Shown one piece after another: positions 4,813-6,080 of a DNA stretch of 6,080 nt; within the stretch, counting starts at the first letter, position 1; each line of letters begins with the position of its first letter. The stretch spans positions 1 through 6,080 of the forward strand of contig VXRI01000230.1 of assembly GCA_009838595.1 (NCBI GenBank), read 5' to 3'. The notes below the pieces were generated by a model, which worked only from the letters and a program-made list of their open reading frames with translations, had not been told where the DNA came from and ran no database searches. This DNA comes from Chloroflexota bacterium (GTDB taxonomy: Bacteria > Chloroflexota > Dehalococcoidia > Lucifugimonadales > JADFKI01). Made by a program: the position numbers and the translations under genes.

Positions 4813-6080
4813 ATGCGATTCGATATATTCGGACAGGAGAAAGTCTTCTTTCTCAGGGATAAAGACAGGGACGGGTATATCCTCATATACCTTTCGGTGT
4901 TGCTGTGCGCCGCTGTCGTCATTGCCGCGTGCAGCCAGTCGCTACAGCCGACGGTATTTGATACCGCTCCGGCTTCAGACTTCTCAACGCCTGTTTCAGC
5001 AGCACCCACGCCAGAACCGACGGAGACGCCTAAATCCAAGGGGATGGCAACGCCCACAGAGATAGTGGTGTTAGATACGGATGAGACGCCCGCGGGCGAT
5101 GCCGCCCATAGAGAGATCAGCCCGATCCCTGTACCCACAGTTACGGTAGAGGTAGCAATGCCCACGGCAGCGGCAGTGGTGCCGGGTATATTCGGCCCGC
5201 CCACGCTGGACGAGTACATATTCTTCTCAGATGTGATTGCTATAGTCCGCCCAATCTCTCAAGAGGCAAGTTTTCTCTCGGCTCAGAACGCTGACGGAGA
5301 TACTTTCTATAGCCCGTTGATACACTCACACTTCGAGGTCATCGAGTATCTCAAAGGAAGCGGCGAAGCCGAGATAAGAGTCGATATAGGACGCCAACCC
5401 TTTGATTTGAGCCAGGAGTCAGCCGTGGATTTCGCGGAGACCGAGTTAAAGGCGCAGTCGCTGAGGCTGGACAGCAGCGAGAGTGTAGCGTTTCTTCAAA
5501 TCCGACGGTATCCGGATGAAGTCGTCGTTCCCAGCAACCTGTATCCGGATGGTGAGGGCGCTCGCAGTATTAGTGCTTTGGGCGAGGGGACTTTCTATGC
5601 CATTACTGCAGGCAATACAGCGCAAGGCATTGTAGGAGTCGCTCCATTGTCAGAATACACCACCGGGCTTGGATTTTTTCCTCAGGTCAAAGACAGCGGC
5701 AGCTTGCGTTCTTTTCAATCCATCGGTGCCGCAACCGAAGCAGAAGCCTTCTCCACAACATCCTATGCCTCCTCTATCCACACTGGACATGATATAAGCG
5801 TTGAGTTGCCAATCGAGTTCTCTATTGAAGACTTGCGCGAGCGCATTGGGGCGATGGAGGCTTTGATAAGAGAAGGGGAAGGTGTCGAGGGTTGGGAGGA
5901 GTGTATTGAGTCGCAGTTGCTTCATAAGAACGCCCAGCGGCCAATTCAGGACATTTTGTCTTCCGTGTTCGATTTTGAACCATCCCCTTCCGGATTACCC
6001 GTTGGCTCCATAGTCCATGAATTCGACGTAACAATTCACAGGCTGTGGTTCACCGGGGATAATGCGCGCCTATTCGATTA
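4813..6080 (+). CDS. Putative exported lipoprotein, function unknown (3' end outside window)
   Basis: The reading frame is open for 422 codons from ATG 4813 to the right edge without a stop, so the C-terminus is missing. Residues 1-22 form a long charged n-region, 23-39 a hydrophobic stretch, and VIAAC with C40 is a good lipobox, so signal peptidase II processing and membrane anchoring are likely. Residues 41-126 are a Pro/Thr/Ala-rich low-complexity spacer. A globular domain follows from about 127 (FGPPTLDEY), with SDVIAIVRP, 'HSHFEVIEYLKGSGEAEIRV' and 'ESVAFLQIRR'. It resembles an uncharacterised module I associate with Chloroflexota surface proteins, but I cannot name a family. Residues around 335-370 (FSIEDLRERIGAMEALIREG) look helical and the end returns to beta-like sequence. 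The gene is 13 bp after the protease gene, with its own RBS and probably no own promoter. Codon use (ATA, AGA, GTA) looks less GC-biased than alaS. Confidence 0.8.
   Translation, partial: MRFDIFGQEKVFFLRDKDRDGYILIYLSVLLCAAVVIAACSQSLQPTVFDTAPASDFSTPVSAAPTPEPTETPKSKGMATPTEIVVLDTDETPAGDAAHREISPIPVPTVTVEVAMPTAAAVVPGIFGPPTLDEYIFFSDVIAIVRPISQEASFLSAQNADGDTFYSPLIHSHFEVIEYLKGSGEAEIRVDIGRQPFDLSQESAVDFAETELKAQSLRLDSSESVAFLQIRRYPDEVVVPSNLYPDGEGARSISALGEGTFYAITAGNTAQGIVGVAPLSEYTTGLGFFPQVKDSGSLRSFQSIGAATEAEAFSTTSYASSIHTGHDISVELPIEFSIEDLRERIGAMEALIREGEGVEGWEECIESQLLHKNAQRPIQDILSSVFDFEPSPSGLPVGSIVHEFDVTIHRLWFTGDNARLFD

Noticed and set aside
4849..4881. EF-hand or dockerin-like calcium loop in DKDRDGYI of the lipoprotein
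   Set aside because: It is in the n-region just before the membrane segment, is a single incomplete match, and would be removed with the signal peptide.
4806..5219. Minus-strand frame opposite the lipoprotein start
   Set aside because: It mirrors the Pro/Thr-rich spacer as Val/Gly/Ser repeats, has no RBS, and overlaps a plus-strand gene with a clear RBS and lipobox.

Overview
The window has two parts. The left half (about 1-3190) is minus-strand housekeeping DNA: alaS (alanyl-tRNA synthetase, 534-3188) followed 46 bp downstream by ruvX/yqgF (62-487). Both are intact and were probably transcribed together from a promoter near 3216-3244. The right half (about 3300-6080) is plus-strand accessory DNA for exported proteins. 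It holds a multidomain secreted protein ending in a matrixin-like zinc metalloprotease domain (3307-4799, coding split over two frames), then, after a 13-bp gap with a good ribosome binding site, a putative lipoprotein (4813 to beyond the right edge).

The organism is most likely an uncultured member of the Chloroflexota, perhaps SAR202-like. This is inferred from recalled family architecture: a beta-rich 'GYG...GSI...F...Y.I' module, an Ig-like 'LSP.PSTV.F..DG.WHRFTV' domain and Gly/Pro/Thr linkers in one exported protein, plus a Cys-rich insertion in AlaRS. It is not proven. One sequence line from alaS (1081-1140) has 38/60 G+C and one from the lipoprotein (5701-5760) has 31/60, so the accessory genes look less GC-rich than the housekeeping genes.

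The most striking point is a run of nine C at 3497-3505. It lies just after the signal-peptide region of the secreted protease and exactly where the signal-peptide frame and the mature-protein frame part company. One extra C (or two fewer) would fuse them into a single protein of roughly 490 residues. The sequenced state would be 'off'. This fits a phase-variable gene, but a homopolymer sequencing error or a recent inactivating indel is also possible.

The 118-bp divergent intergenic region (3189-3306) carries the alaS promoter and RBS, a bulged hairpin (3252-3279) and one copy of a 13-bp word that also lies in the alaS-ruvX gap. Positions 1-61, downstream of ruvX, show no gene and no convincing terminator. 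I see no tRNA, rRNA, CRISPR array, insertion sequence or transposase gene.
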